Assembly (NCBI RefSeq): GCF_019492185.1
Contig: NZ_JAICCF010000004.1
Location: 930,001-994,000, forward strand
DNA length: 64,000 bases
Reading direction: 5' to 3'
From: Chitinophaga rhizophila
GTDB lineage: Bacteria; Bacteroidota; Bacteroidia; Chitinophagales; Chitinophagaceae
Made by a program: the position numbers and the translations under genes. Each line of letters opens with the position of its first letter. The stretch's first letter is position 1. Positions 16,469 through 25,452 of this stretch are shown one piece after another. Under the pieces are notes generated by a model. That model was given only the letters and a program-made list of their open reading frames with translations, did no database searches and was not told the DNA's origin.

Positions 16469-17569
16469 ATGAGAGGCATACATTTTTCCAAATTTGAACC
16501 CGATGAGCAGCAGGGAAAATCGCCCTTTGAGAAGTTACTGGATGTGTTCACCCAATTGCTGACTTACACCAGCGGCGATGTCAGTGAAGCACTACAATGG
16601 CTGACCGAACTGGACAAAGAGTACCAACTTACCAATGAAGAATATGGCATCGGAGACTTTATACAGGAGTTAAAAGAAAAAGGATATATCCGGGAGAACG
16701 AAGAAAACGGGAGTATCCAGATAACCGGCAAAACAGAACAAAACATCCGGAAGCGGGCACTTGAGGAAATATTCGGTAAACTGAAGAAGTCCAGCAATGT
16801 CGGTAACCATAACACCCGTAAATCTGGTCAGGGTGACGAACTGAATGCCGACAGCCGCCCTTATCAATTCGGAGATGCACTGGAACAGATTGATATGACA
16901 GCATCCATCCGGAATGCACAGATCAATCACGGCATAGACAGCTTCTCCATCCATCAGGATGACCTGGAGATACAGGAGACTGACTTTAAAACCCAGACCT
17001 CCACGGCCTTGATGATCGATATCTCTCACTCGATGATCCTTTACGGTGAAGACCGTATCACTCCTGCAAAGAAAGTAGCCATGGCGCTCAGTGAACTGAT
17101 CACCACCCGCTACCCTAAAGATACCCTTGACATCATTGTATTTGGTAATGACGCCTGGCAGATAGAAATCAAAGATCTCCCCTATCTGCAGGTCGGTCCG
17201 TTTCATACCAATACCGTCGCCGGACTGGAACTGGCAATGGATATTCTCAGGCGCAGGCGCAATCCCAACAAGCAGATCTTTATGATCACTGATGGTAAGC
17301 CTACCTGCCTCAAAAACGGGAAAGAGTATTATAAGAACAGCTTCGGCCTGGACAGGAAAATCCTGAACCGTACGCTTAACCTTGCCGCCCAGTGCAAGAA
17401 ACTGAAGATTCCAATCACAACCTTCATGGTAGCGACAGACCCGTGGTTGCAAAAGTTCGTAACTGAGTTTACCGAAACCAACAACGGAAAAGCCTTCTTC
17501 TCAGGTCTCGATAAACTGGGACAATTTCTCTTCTTCGACTTTGAGAATGGCAAAAGAAAGATGCTCTAA
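16469..17569 (+). CDS. VWA-domain protein partnered with an AAA+ ATPase (366 aa)
   Basis: The C-terminal half is a von Willebrand factor A domain with an intact MIDAS: D-I-S-H-S at residues 184-188, and ITDGKPT with the second Asp. The N-terminal half is helical and charged, without a signal peptide, so the protein is cytosolic. I chose the ATG at 16469 because the frame from 16430 adds a poor hydrophobic leader. It is followed at 49 bases by an AAA+ ATPase of the MoxR/Mg-chelatase type. Such VWA-AAA+ pairs act as metal-dependent remodelling or chelatase-like machines in which the VWA subunit supplies the substrate link. The target is unknown; no metal or cofactor gene is adjacent. Confidence 0.85.
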   Translation: MRGIHFSKFEPDEQQGKSPFEKLLDVFTQLLTYTSGDVSEALQWLTELDKEYQLTNEEYGIGDFIQELKEKGYIRENEENGSIQITGKTEQNIRKRALEEIFGKLKKSSNVGNHNTRKSGQGDELNADSRPYQFGDALEQIDMTASIRNAQINHGIDSFSIHQDDLEIQETDFKTQTSTALMIDISHSMILYGEDRITPAKKVAMALSELITTRYPKDTLDIIVFGNDAWQIEIKDLPYLQVGPFHTNTVAGLELAMDILRRRRNPNKQIFMITDGKPTCLKNGKEYYKNSFGLDRKILNRTLNLAAQCKKLKIPITTFMVATDPWLQKFVTEFTETNNGKAFFSGLDKLGQFLFFDFENGKRKML

Positions 17570-17618
17570 TTTGGCATCATATAATCATATCATTGACAGA
17601 CAATCCATTAAATACAAT

Positions 17619-19121
17619 ATGAATATTAACATAAGCACGTTTGGTGAGTTAAAGAAGAGTGGATATAAACCTAAATCCGTTAAAGAAGAGATCAGACAAA
17701 ACCTGATCCGCAAACTGCAAAATAAAGAAACTGCATTCCCAGGTATCATCGGTTACGAAGACACCGTAATCCCCGATACAGAAAGAGCCCTCCTCTCCAG
17801 GCATAACATCCTGTTCCTCGGCCTCCGCGGACAAGCAAAAACGCGTATGGCCAGGCAGATGGTATCCCTGCTGGATGAATACATACCTATCGTGGAAGGC
17901 TCTGAGGTAAATGACAGCCCTTACGAGCCACTTTCCCGTTATGCCCGTGATATCGTTGCAGAAAAAGGCGATGCCACTCCTATTGCATGGGTACACCGTG
18001 ACCAGCGTTACAGTGAGAAACTTGCTACGCCGGATGTCTCTGTAGCTGACCTGGTAGGTGATATAGATCCTATTAAGGCTGCTAATATGAAGCTAAACTA
18101 CGCTGATGAGCGTGTGATCCACTTTGGTATCATACCCCGCTCTAACAGAGGTATATTCGTTATCAATGAACTACCCGACCTTCAGGCACGTATCCAGGTA
18201 TCCCTGTTTAATATACTACAGGAAGGAGATATCCAGATACGAGGCTTTAAGGTGCGTATGCCACTGGATATACTATTCGTATTTACTGCCAATCCTGAAG
18301 ACTATACTAACCGTGGCTCGATTGTTACGCCACTGAAAGACCGTATAGAAAGCCAGATCATCACCCACTATCCAAAAAGCATAGAAAACTCCCTGCTTAT
18401 TACAGAACAGGAAGCTAACGTACATGATGATCAGCAGAACGTGCATATCAGTGATATGATCAAACGCCTTATTGAACAGGTAGCTTTTGAAGCACGTAAC
18501 AGCGAATATGTTGATAAAAAAAGCGGTGTATCTGCCCGTCTGACTATTGCTGCATATGAAAACGCAGTAAGTGCCGGCGAGCGTAGGGCAATCATCAATA
18601 AAGAGAAGTCTACCTACGTTCGTATTGCTGACCTGCAGGGTATTATACCTGCAATCACCGGTAAGATAGAGCTGGTATATGAAGGAGAACAGGAAGGACC
18701 GTTACAGGTAGCGGTGAACCTGCTGGACAAAGCCATCCGCAGCGTATTCTCACAATACTTCCCTAACCCTGACTCCTTTAAGAAACGTAAGCAGAATCCT
18801 GCGGCTGCTGAAAACCCTTACCGGGCTGTCATACAGTGGTTTGATAAAGGTAATGCCGTACAGCTACTGCAGGATGTGAATGATAAGCAATACGAGACCT
18901 CCCTCTCAAAAGTGGACGGCCTGAAAGAGCTGATCAAGAGCAAATTCCCGCAGGCTAACAACAAAGAACAATTACTCCTCATGGAGTTTGTTTTACATGG
19001 CCTTGCCTCCTACTCCCTGATCAGCAAAAAGGTGGTAGAAAATGAAACCCGCTTCAGCGATCTGCTGGGTACTATGATGAATTTCGGTACAAGCACAGAG
19101 GAAGAAAGCGAAGACTTTTAA
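17619..19121 (+). CDS. MoxR/Mg-chelatase-type AAA+ ATPase (500 aa)
   Basis: The Walker A site is GLRGQAKT (residues 68-75), where the Gly-Gln-Ala-Lys-Thr form is usual for this clade. Walker B reads GIFVINELPDL with Asn-Glu, and sensor 1 is FVFTANPEDYTNRGSIVTPLKDR. A C-terminal extension of about 250 residues is helical. The ATG at 17619 begins the family-like sequence NINISTFGELKKSGY; the frame upstream from 17541 overlaps the VWA gene and looks spurious. Together with the preceding VWA gene it forms a two-gene unit. ATP-driven hexamer activity is known for the family; the specific process in this organism is not. Confidence 0.88.
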   Translation: MNINISTFGELKKSGYKPKSVKEEIRQNLIRKLQNKETAFPGIIGYEDTVIPDTERALLSRHNILFLGLRGQAKTRMARQMVSLLDEYIPIVEGSEVNDSPYEPLSRYARDIVAEKGDATPIAWVHRDQRYSEKLATPDVSVADLVGDIDPIKAANMKLNYADERVIHFGIIPRSNRGIFVINELPDLQARIQVSLFNILQEGDIQIRGFKVRMPLDILFVFTANPEDYTNRGSIVTPLKDRIESQIITHYPKSIENSLLITEQEANVHDDQQNVHISDMIKRLIEQVAFEARNSEYVDKKSGVSARLTIAAYENAVSAGERRAIINKEKSTYVRIADLQGIIPAITGKIELVYEGEQEGPLQVAVNLLDKAIRSVFSQYFPNPDSFKKRKQNPAAAENPYRAVIQWFDKGNAVQLLQDVNDKQYETSLSKVDGLKELIKSKFPQANNKEQLLLMEFVLHGLASYSLISKKVVENETRFSDLLGTMMNFGTSTEEESEDF

Positions 19122-19273
19122 AAACATACTGCGCAGATAAGCAAACGCGGAATATTGGACGATAAATACTCAAATTGCTGTTGCATCTTACAGCTGAAGT
19201 AGCTATCTTTCAGTATTCCGCGTTTTGCATTATGCTGCCGCGTTTATTGAAAACAACAATATCATTTACAGTT

Positions 19274-20578
19274 ATGAACAACTCAAGAAGACACTTCATC
19301 CGTTCCGCCTCAGCGCTGATGGCAGGTGCCGGTTTAGTCAGTGCATTGCCCTCTTCTCTGCGCGCAGTTGCCCCCAGCGATAAAATCAATATTGCAGCCA
19401 TTGGTATCAATGGTATGGGTTGGTCAGACCTGACGGCCATTCTGAAAAACCCCTATGCGCAATGTGTAGCGCTTTGTGACGTTGACAAAAATGTGCTGGA
19501 CAAAAAAGCAGCAGAATTACTGGAAAAGAAAAACCAGAAAGCCAAAACATACAGCGATTACCGTAAACTCCTTGAAGATAAGTCCATTGATGCCGTTATC
19601 ATCGGTACGCCTGACCACTGGCATTGCCTGCAAATGACCGACGCCGTATCCGCCGGAAAAGACGTCTACGTAGAAAAACCCATCGGGAACTCCATTGGAG
19701 AGATCAATGCGATGGTGGCCGCCCAGGAACGTACCAAACGGGTAGTACAGGTAGGACAATGGCAACGTAGTCAGCAACATTTCAAAGATGCTATCGCCTT
19801 TGTACACTCCGGTAAGCTGGGTCAGGTCAGACTGGTTAAAGCCTGGGCTTATATGGGCTGGATGCACTCTATCCCAAAGCAGCCCGATGGCGTACCTCCT
19901 GCCGGTGTAGACTATGCGGCCTGGCTGGGACCTGCTGAAAAGAAACCTTTCAATCCCAACCGCTTCCATTTCAACTTCCGCTGGTACTGGGATTATGCCG
20001 GTGGTCTGATGACTGACTGGGGCGTACACCTGTTAGACTACGCGCTGCTGGGTATGAAAGCACAACATCCTAAATCTGTGATGGCTGCAGGCGGTAAATT
20101 TGCCTATCCGGACGATGCCTGCGAAACACCTGATACACTCACAACTGTTTACCAGTTTGACGGTTTTAATATACAATGGGAACATGCTACCGGTATAGAT
20201 GGTGGACCTTACAACCGTACTCACGGTATTGCCTTCATCGGTAATAATGGCACGCTGGTACTGGATCGCTCGGGATGGGAAGTAATTCCTGAGAAAGGAA
20301 AGATGGAAGCTGTTCCGTTCACCAAATCTGTTGATAACGGACTGGACAAACATGCTGTCAACTTCCTGGAAGTAATTAAGTCACGTAAACTGGAGGACCT
20401 TAATACGCCTATACAGGCTGGCGCACACGTAGCCGCTGTAGCCCAGTTAGGGAATATTGCCTATAAAACCGGCAAAAAACTAAATTGGGATGGTGTAAAA
20501 GGGAAGTTTGATGATAATGCTGCCAACAAATACCTGGCTGCTGAGTATCACAATGGGTACAAGATTCCAAAAATCTGA
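19274..20578 (+). CDS. Tat-exported Gfo/Idh/MocA family oxidoreductase (434 aa)
   Basis: The N-terminus NNSRRHFIRSASALMAGAG is a twin-arginine signal (S-R-R-x-F-I-R), predicting folded export to the periplasm. Then comes a Rossmann fold with AAIGINGMGWSDL, GTPDHWH and the family motif VEKPIG. WYWDYAGGLMTDWGVHLLDYAL is typical of the bacterial exported glycoside-processing branch. Members bind NAD(P) tightly and act on sugars or cyclitols. I used the ATG at 19274, which opens the Tat signal. The gene is monocistronic, ending at a bidirectional terminator. A functional link to the periplasmic isomerase-like gene at 14721 is possible but not adjacent. Confidence 0.88.
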   Translation: MNNSRRHFIRSASALMAGAGLVSALPSSLRAVAPSDKINIAAIGINGMGWSDLTAILKNPYAQCVALCDVDKNVLDKKAAELLEKKNQKAKTYSDYRKLLEDKSIDAVIIGTPDHWHCLQMTDAVSAGKDVYVEKPIGNSIGEINAMVAAQERTKRVVQVGQWQRSQQHFKDAIAFVHSGKLGQVRLVKAWAYMGWMHSIPKQPDGVPPAGVDYAAWLGPAEKKPFNPNRFHFNFRWYWDYAGGLMTDWGVHLLDYALLGMKAQHPKSVMAAGGKFAYPDDACETPDTLTTVYQFDGFNIQWEHATGIDGGPYNRTHGIAFIGNNGTLVLDRSGWEVIPEKGKMEAVPFTKSVDNGLDKHAVNFLEVIKSRKLEDLNTPIQAGAHVAAVAQLGNIAYKTGKKLNWDGVKGKFDDNAANKYLAAEYHNGYKIPKI

Positions 20579-20586
20579 GCTAATTA

Positions 20587-20622
20587 AAAAGGGCTGTCAG
20601 TTTACCTGACGCCCTTTTTCCA
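20587..20622. terminator. Bidirectional terminator between convergent genes
   Basis: Arms 20587-20600 and 20606-20618 pair over 13 positions with one bulged T and a 5-base loop. The stem has an A-run on the left and a T-run on the right, so it can serve both convergent genes. Confidence 0.8.
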
Positions 20623-20644
20623 TTTATCAACCAACATTATAGCC

Positions 20645-21133
20645 TTATCTAACCATCGCTGCAGAGTCAAGCATCTCTACCGCTTCAACATTACCCTGCT
20701 GTGCTGCGAGATCCGCTGCGGTCAATCCTCTTATTTCACGTATACGCTTGTCTGCACCGGCATCCAGTAATAATTTCACCAGGTTATTCCTGCCAAACAT
20801 AGCTGCAAACATCAAGGCTGTACCACCATTTCCATGCTGCAGGTTCAGGTCCGCACCGTTACTGATCAGCAAGTTTGCTATCTCCGGATACCCTTTAAAG
20901 CTCACACCCATCAGCGATGTATTACCTCCATAATCTGACGCATTCACGTCTGCGCCTGCGTCAAGCAATACAGCAGCTGCCTCTTTCTGACCATTATAGG
21001 TGGCAATGATCAGTGGCGTATAACCACGACTATCACGCACATTCAGATCTTCCAGCTTGTGAAGATTCTCGCGGAGAAAAGTAACATTACCGGTTCTGGC
21101 TGCATTAAAAACTTCGTCTATCAGATTAGTCAT
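20645..21133 (-). CDS. Ankyrin-repeat protein (162 aa)
   Basis: Four ankyrin repeats fill the protein. Each shows the G-x-T-P/A-L-x-x-A and LL-x-x-GA-D-x-N signatures: DSRGYTPLIIATYNG, YGGNTSLMGVSFKG, NGGTALMFAAMFG, IRGLTAADLAAQQG. There is no signal peptide, so a cytosolic protein-protein adaptor is likely. Bacteroidota often carry such small ankyrin proteins beside catalase or stress genes, but no such neighbour is present here. The start is the first ATG. A near-consensus -7 box lies about 25 bases upstream. Confidence 0.9.
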   Translation of the reverse strand: MTNLIDEVFNAARTGNVTFLRENLHKLEDLNVRDSRGYTPLIIATYNGQKEAAAVLLDAGADVNASDYGGNTSLMGVSFKGYPEIANLLISNGADLNLQHGNGGTALMFAAMFGRNNLVKLLLDAGADKRIREIRGLTAADLAAQQGNVEAVEMLDSAAMVR

Positions 21134-21335
21134 ATGTCTGCGGGTTCAAGTAGTTCAAACTAACGGATCGGGTACAACATCACAGATGTCATCTCTGCAT
21201 ATCCCTCCGGATTACATATCTATGTTCCCAACATTAATGCCGTATACTATATGCCTTGCCAGTACCTGATGAATGAGGTACCATATCCCCCTAATGTGGA
21301 TATGCTTGCCAACCTGTGGACCTCCACCATCACCG

Positions 21336-22244
21336 CTACTGGTAGTTGACATAACGCTCCGTAAAACTACCATCAGCAAATAACTCAACCAGACCGTAAC
21401 CTGGGCCTGTCTCCCTGTTATTTCCCTCCCACCATGCACCACTTACAGCTCCGTTGCAGAGGTAGGTCACATTATTATAGACTACTTTATCCCTGAGATG
21501 TATGTGTCCGCTTAAACACAGCCTCACATTAGGATGTTGGTAGAACAACCGTATAATATCTGCCGTGTCTGTATGCATATCCCCGCCCAGCATTTCCCAG
21601 CGGTTAACAATATTATCCTGTACCATTAATGTAGCAGTCAATATCGGTATATGTGATAAGACACAAACGGGCATTTCTTTAGCGGTCGTCCGAAGCTCTT
21701 CTGTAAGCCATTTCATCTGCGCTTCGCCGAGTTTACCAATATACCAGGTATTATCAATGTCAAGATGGACACTATCCAGCACAATGAATTTCCACCCTCC
21801 TTTGACGAAGCTATAATAAGGCGCATCCAGCTTCAGCTGATCCATGGCGTACTGTTTACCATATACCGCCTGGCCTTTATTCTGCTCGCTCCACCAGATA
21901 TCATGATTCCCGAGGGCATAGTGTACCGGCAGGCTACATTCTTCTTTCATAATACTGTGCAGAAGTTGCCATTGTGCGTCAATGGCAGACAGGTTTTCTT
22001 TATTCATATCAAATACAATATCTCCGCCGTTCAGTATGAAATCCACCTTGGGCGATTGCGATTGTATATGATGCAGGCATTTACGGAAATGGTCGGGCGC
22101 TCCTGCCTTGTTATGCAGGTGTACATCTGTGATATGTGCTACGCGCAGCACGGGCTTCCTGCCGCCAGCAGCCATCGCAGGTAAGGAAATTGCGGGAGCC
22201 AGTAGCAGTCCGCCGAACTTTTTGAATAATGATCTTCTTAGCAT
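21336..22244 (-). CDS. Exported calcineurin-like metallophosphoesterase (302 aa)
   Basis: All metal-ligand motifs are present: ITDVHLH (Asp-x-His), LNGGDIVFD (GGD), YALGNHDIWW (GNHD), VLSHIPIL (His) and LSGHIHLRD (GHIH). The N-terminus MLRRSLFKKFGGLLLAPAISLPAMA is a signal peptide with an RR pair, so export through Tat or Sec is likely. Phosphomonoester or phosphodiester hydrolysis in the periplasm is expected. The substrate is unknown. The gene stands alone; 22245-22800 upstream is empty. Confidence 0.9.
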   Translation of the reverse strand: MLRRSLFKKFGGLLLAPAISLPAMAAGGRKPVLRVAHITDVHLHNKAGAPDHFRKCLHHIQSQSPKVDFILNGGDIVFDMNKENLSAIDAQWQLLHSIMKEECSLPVHYALGNHDIWWSEQNKGQAVYGKQYAMDQLKLDAPYYSFVKGGWKFIVLDSVHLDIDNTWYIGKLGEAQMKWLTEELRTTAKEMPVCVLSHIPILTATLMVQDNIVNRWEMLGGDMHTDTADIIRLFYQHPNVRLCLSGHIHLRDKVVYNNVTYLCNGAVSGAWWEGNNRETGPGYGLVELFADGSFTERYVNYQ

Positions 22245-22800
22245 AATACTGATTTAATACTTGACTGTCCGGGTCTGGTTACCAGGACTACAGTCAGCAT
22301 TTCATCTGCTAAATTTGCGTATTCTGCAGGGAATAGATAGCCCTTGGGAAGATTTAACAATATCTTCTTCTGGATACCAGATCTACCAGTAAAAAATATG
22401 GAGGAACAAGTTGAACCAGGGATATATATCTTCAGCATTACGCTTCATTACATACGATCACAGGCACCAGCTACAACTGTTACAAGATGTTATACCTGGT
22501 AGTTGATCAGCAAGCGGCTTGGGATAGCACTATGGAGCGTAACGCCTTCTGATTACAACATAGCCGTCGGCAATATGATAAAGTCACTTTCGGGGTGCGC
22601 CAGCCGTTTTTACAGTAAAGGCAATAGGCATACAATATCAGTCACAAGCCGGGCATGAAGAAAAATGAACGGTAATAGAGTAACAAACCGCGTAATCTTA
22701 CCATAAAATGCACCCCAGATGATTTAACATCTTTCAGCACAGATTATAGTTACTAAATGCTGGTCCCTACCAGCGCCAATGTAATATGTCGATTCCGTGC
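22245..22800. other. Intergenic stretch, nothing recognised
   Basis: About 555 bases between two minus-strand genes. I see no credible coding frame, tRNA or clear hairpin terminator, and no consensus -7 box for the metallophosphoesterase gene. Confidence 0.4.
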
Positions 22801-23307
22801 CTAAATCGCTGTTTCGGCACTTTCACTTGCCCTTTCCAGCATCATAGATAGGTACACTGCGTCACTGATTGGGTTGTCATAATACGCCGCGATAGGCTGA
22901 AAACCCAGACTGGTGTACAGCTCAATAGCAGGACGCATATGAGCCAGCGTATCCAGCAACATACGTTTGTAACCCAGGTCCCTGCCTGCTTCCACTGCGC
23001 GTACCGCCAGCGCTCTGCCAACGCCATGCCCTTTGAAAGCATCACGTACAAACAACCTTTTCATTTCGCAGGTGGAGTTCTCAAATGATCTTACACCAAC
23101 ACATCCTGCCGGTTGTCCGTCTACCAACGCCATGAACAATGCACCTTCCGGAGCTACATAATACGGCTCAGGCAAGCTGATTAACTCCTCTTCAAAACGT
23201 TGAAAGCTAAGGTCAACACTCAACCAGTTGGCATACTCGCGGAACAACCCTTTCACTTGTTCCAGGGATTTCTGATCACCTACTTTTACTTCTACAATTT
23301 CCAACAT
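22801..23307 (-). CDS. GNAT-family N-acetyltransferase (168 aa)
   Basis: A GNAT fold with the central signature MKRLFVRDAFKGHGVGRALAVRAVEAGRDLG, containing the acetyl-CoA pyrophosphate loop R/Q-x-x-G-x-G/A (KGHGVGRAL). It continues with LDTLAHMRPAIELYTSLGFQPI and a Tyr-rich end typical of small-molecule acetyltransferases. The substrate is unknown. The gene has an unusually long leader (about 170 bases) that contains a hairpin with a T-run, suggesting control by early termination (see 23329-23362). The last gene of this minus-strand run, it is followed by an empty 555-base stretch. Confidence 0.85.
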   Translation of the reverse strand: MLEIVEVKVGDQKSLEQVKGLFREYANWLSVDLSFQRFEEELISLPEPYYVAPEGALFMALVDGQPAGCVGVRSFENSTCEMKRLFVRDAFKGHGVGRALAVRAVEAGRDLGYKRMLLDTLAHMRPAIELYTSLGFQPIAAYYDNPISDAVYLSMMLERASESAETAI

Positions 23308-23328
23308 ACCTCTTTATTTATTTTTATA

Positions 23329-23362
23329 GAAAACACAAAAGCCTCCTGAGCATCAGAAGGCT
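23329..23362 (-). terminator. Terminator hairpin inside the GNAT leader
   Basis: On the minus strand, arms 23362-23353 and 23349-23340 form a 10-bp stem (one G-U pair) with a 3-base loop, followed by TTTTGTGTTTT. It lies about 35-55 bases before the GNAT start and would cut the transcript short of the gene. Confidence 0.6.
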
Positions 23363-23485
23363 ATTAATTCCGGGTCCATTGACCACTACTGTAAACGATA
23401 TAATTATTAAATTAACTCATTGTCAGCTTCTCAATATCACATATCAGCCTTACTGCTCACCTCCCTCTACAATTAGGGGGGGTAA

Positions 23486-23493
23486 CAAATATA
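23486..23493 (-). promoter_or_regulatory. -7 element upstream of the GNAT leader
   Basis: Reads TATATTTG on the minus strand, an exact TAnnTTTG. No well-spaced -33 box. It would give a leader of about 170 bases. Confidence 0.45.
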
Positions 23494-23935
23494 ACAAAAT
23501 TTGGTCAAAAAAAACAGTGCCGGCGGAAATACTTTAACTACTATTTTTCAACGGTATATATTGACTGCTATTCCGCTACCAGCAACAGTTCTGTCTCCTA
23601 TCCCCAACGATTCCTATACCTGCCGTTGCACTTAGAGAACTCACTTATCAACCCTGAACGGCTACAGGCTGATGCATAGAAAATATATCAATAAATGTGC
23701 CTATATGCGTGCTGGTGATCGGCCATCCCACCAGTCGTATATCCCCCACTGCCAACACCTATATGCATACGCCAAATCACAGCCTGCAATATCCCTCCCA
23801 CCTATCCTGGTCAGTACCCCCATTATGCTCCCCTTACCAGCCTTACGTCCATCCATGTCGCCATCATACCTCACCCCATCACCCCTCCACACATAAATAA
23901 AAACACCTTTATCATGGTAATGCATTAATTAATAT
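23494..23935. other. Divergent spacer, nothing recognised
   Basis: A pyrimidine-rich 440-base stretch between the GNAT and SseB genes. The open frames across 23672-23925 are low-complexity (Pro, His, Ser) and overlap on both strands, so I do not call them genes. Confidence 0.4.
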
Positions 23936-23943
23936 TATATTTG
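23936..23943 (+). promoter_or_regulatory. -7 element of the SseB-DUF416-DUF92 run
   Basis: TATATTTG matches TAnnTTTG exactly, with the predicted start about 65 bases before the ATG at 24015. Confidence 0.5.
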
Positions 23944-24014
23944 TATACGATATGTTCGTACCTATGACTAAGGGCATCATCAATGCCGGCTGACTATTCT
24001 AAATCCCTATCCAT

Positions 24015-24728
24015 ATGAAAATATTTGAACGCTTCAGGAAAAAAACTGATACAACAACGACCGATATGCTCGATATACCAACTGACCTCGCAGAGGAATT
24101 ATTACCTGCCGGCAGTAACTTCATAGACGACCTGGTAAGCTACTTTACCGCTACTCCTGAAATAACAGCGGCCTTCTTCGGCTTCGCCTACGATCAGGCT
24201 ACAAGAAAACATCTGCTGGTACTGGCTATAGACCATATGGGAGATGAAGAAGCTGTACAACAGCTAACCTGGATGATCAAATCGACCTACATGAGCGATA
24301 CAGAGATCTACTATGCCTCCCGCCATACCAACCAGGACCTCGTCGAATACATCCGCCAGCATAATGCGCCCTTCTTCTCCAAAGGCAATCCTCAACTACT
24401 ACAGCAACAAATCATGAAACAATGGTTTGACGAGCCAACCTACCGACAGGAGCTCATCGATACCTTACAGACTTATGAACTCTTTACACTTGCTCATAAA
24501 GTAGAGAACAGCAAAGACCTGATGCTGGCTACCTACAAACGCGAAGAAGACGACTTCATACCACTGTTCTCCCTGCCGGAAATGATTGGCAGAAGCGGCA
24601 TGATTAACGTACCGGATGACCGTGTATTGGTGAAAATGACCCTCAGGCGGATACTGGGCGGTATCAATCCCGGACAGCTATTCATTCTCAACCCTTCTAC
24701 GCCATTCGAGGTAACCATGAAAATATAG
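24015..24728 (+). CDS. SseB-like protein (237 aa)
   Basis: The C-terminal part, with FIPLFSLPEMIGRSGM...LVKMTLRRILGGINPGQLFILNPSTPFEVTM, matches the SseB N-terminal-domain fold (a strand, a helix and the final N-P-x-S/T segment). The preceding half (AAFFGFAYDQATRKHLLVLAI..., ISS-type helices) resembles the SseB C-terminal domain that binds partner proteins. SseB was named for a serine-sensitivity phenotype when overexpressed; its molecular role is unclear. Cytosolic. It opens a same-strand run with DUF416 (104-base gap) and DUF92. Confidence 0.7.
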   Translation: MKIFERFRKKTDTTTTDMLDIPTDLAEELLPAGSNFIDDLVSYFTATPEITAAFFGFAYDQATRKHLLVLAIDHMGDEEAVQQLTWMIKSTYMSDTEIYYASRHTNQDLVEYIRQHNAPFFSKGNPQLLQQQIMKQWFDEPTYRQELIDTLQTYELFTLAHKVENSKDLMLATYKREEDDFIPLFSLPEMIGRSGMINVPDDRVLVKMTLRRILGGINPGQLFILNPSTPFEVTMKI

Positions 24729-24831
24729 CTGTTTTACATCACCGGTTTTATTGTCTTATCTTGCAGCTGCTATTACAGCCTGACGGACGCTCATTTCCGG
24801 CCGGCAATCTCTAAAATAGTAGCAGCAAGAC

Positions 24832-25437
24832 ATGATAGATAATCTCGAAGAACTACTCTCTAAACTTACACCAAACGATATCTCCCGTTTTAGCCTGGCA
24901 GGCGCTGAAACCTTATGGCTCTCCTTCAGGAAGATCTATGAAGATGAATTTGAAGGCGATGCCTCTAAAACTGCTGAAGTATTTGACAAAGCATGGCTAC
25001 TGGTATCCGGTCAGCTGAAAGATACCACCGTAGAACAACTGGAAATCATTGCCAAAGAACAGATCCCTGATCTGGACAATTACATGGACATCTTCGATTC
25101 CGCCTGGCGTACTACCCTGGCCTCCGGTGCACAGAATGCCGCTACCTGTACGTGGCTCGCTATCTGCGGACTGGCAGTGGAACCCCTGGGCAGCGCCCTT
25201 GATACAACTGATATCATCCGCAACACACTCGATATACTCATCAGTACCCAGATCAACCAGGAGAAAGGTGATGACTATTTCCCTGAACAGGAAGAAATCG
25301 AAGCTCACCCATTGTACCAGGTTGAGATCAACAGGCAGCGTGAAGCTATTGCTGCTCTGAAGAATGGTAAACAGGCCAGCTTCAGACAAGACTTTGTACA
25401 ACTGATTCAGCTGAACAAATTAGGTATTGAAGCGTAA
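24832..25437 (+). CDS. DUF416 (YjaG-like) protein (201 aa)
   Basis: An all-helical, acidic cytosolic protein. The middle region, IPDLDNYMDIFDSAWRTTLASGAQNAATCTWLAICGLA, matches the DUF416 (YjaG) pattern in which a conserved acidic helix precedes an Ala-rich one. Function is unknown in any organism I know of. It lies 104 bases after the SseB-like gene and 15 bases before the DUF92 gene, so the three are probably co-transcribed. No catalytic motif is visible. Confidence 0.6.
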   Translation: MIDNLEELLSKLTPNDISRFSLAGAETLWLSFRKIYEDEFEGDASKTAEVFDKAWLLVSGQLKDTTVEQLEIIAKEQIPDLDNYMDIFDSAWRTTLASGAQNAATCTWLAICGLAVEPLGSALDTTDIIRNTLDILISTQINQEKGDDYFPEQEEIEAHPLYQVEINRQREAIAALKNGKQASFRQDFVQLIQLNKLGIEA

Positions 25438-25452
25438 AACAATTATCACCCT

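Noticed and set aside
21150..21335. Open + frames between the ankyrin and metallophosphoesterase genes
   Set aside because: About 55 codons without a family or start signal; treated as chance.
23672..23925. Overlapping 60-70 codon frames on both strands
   Set aside because: Low-complexity composition (Pro, His, Ser) and simultaneous frames on both strands, typical of chance in pyrimidine-rich DNA.
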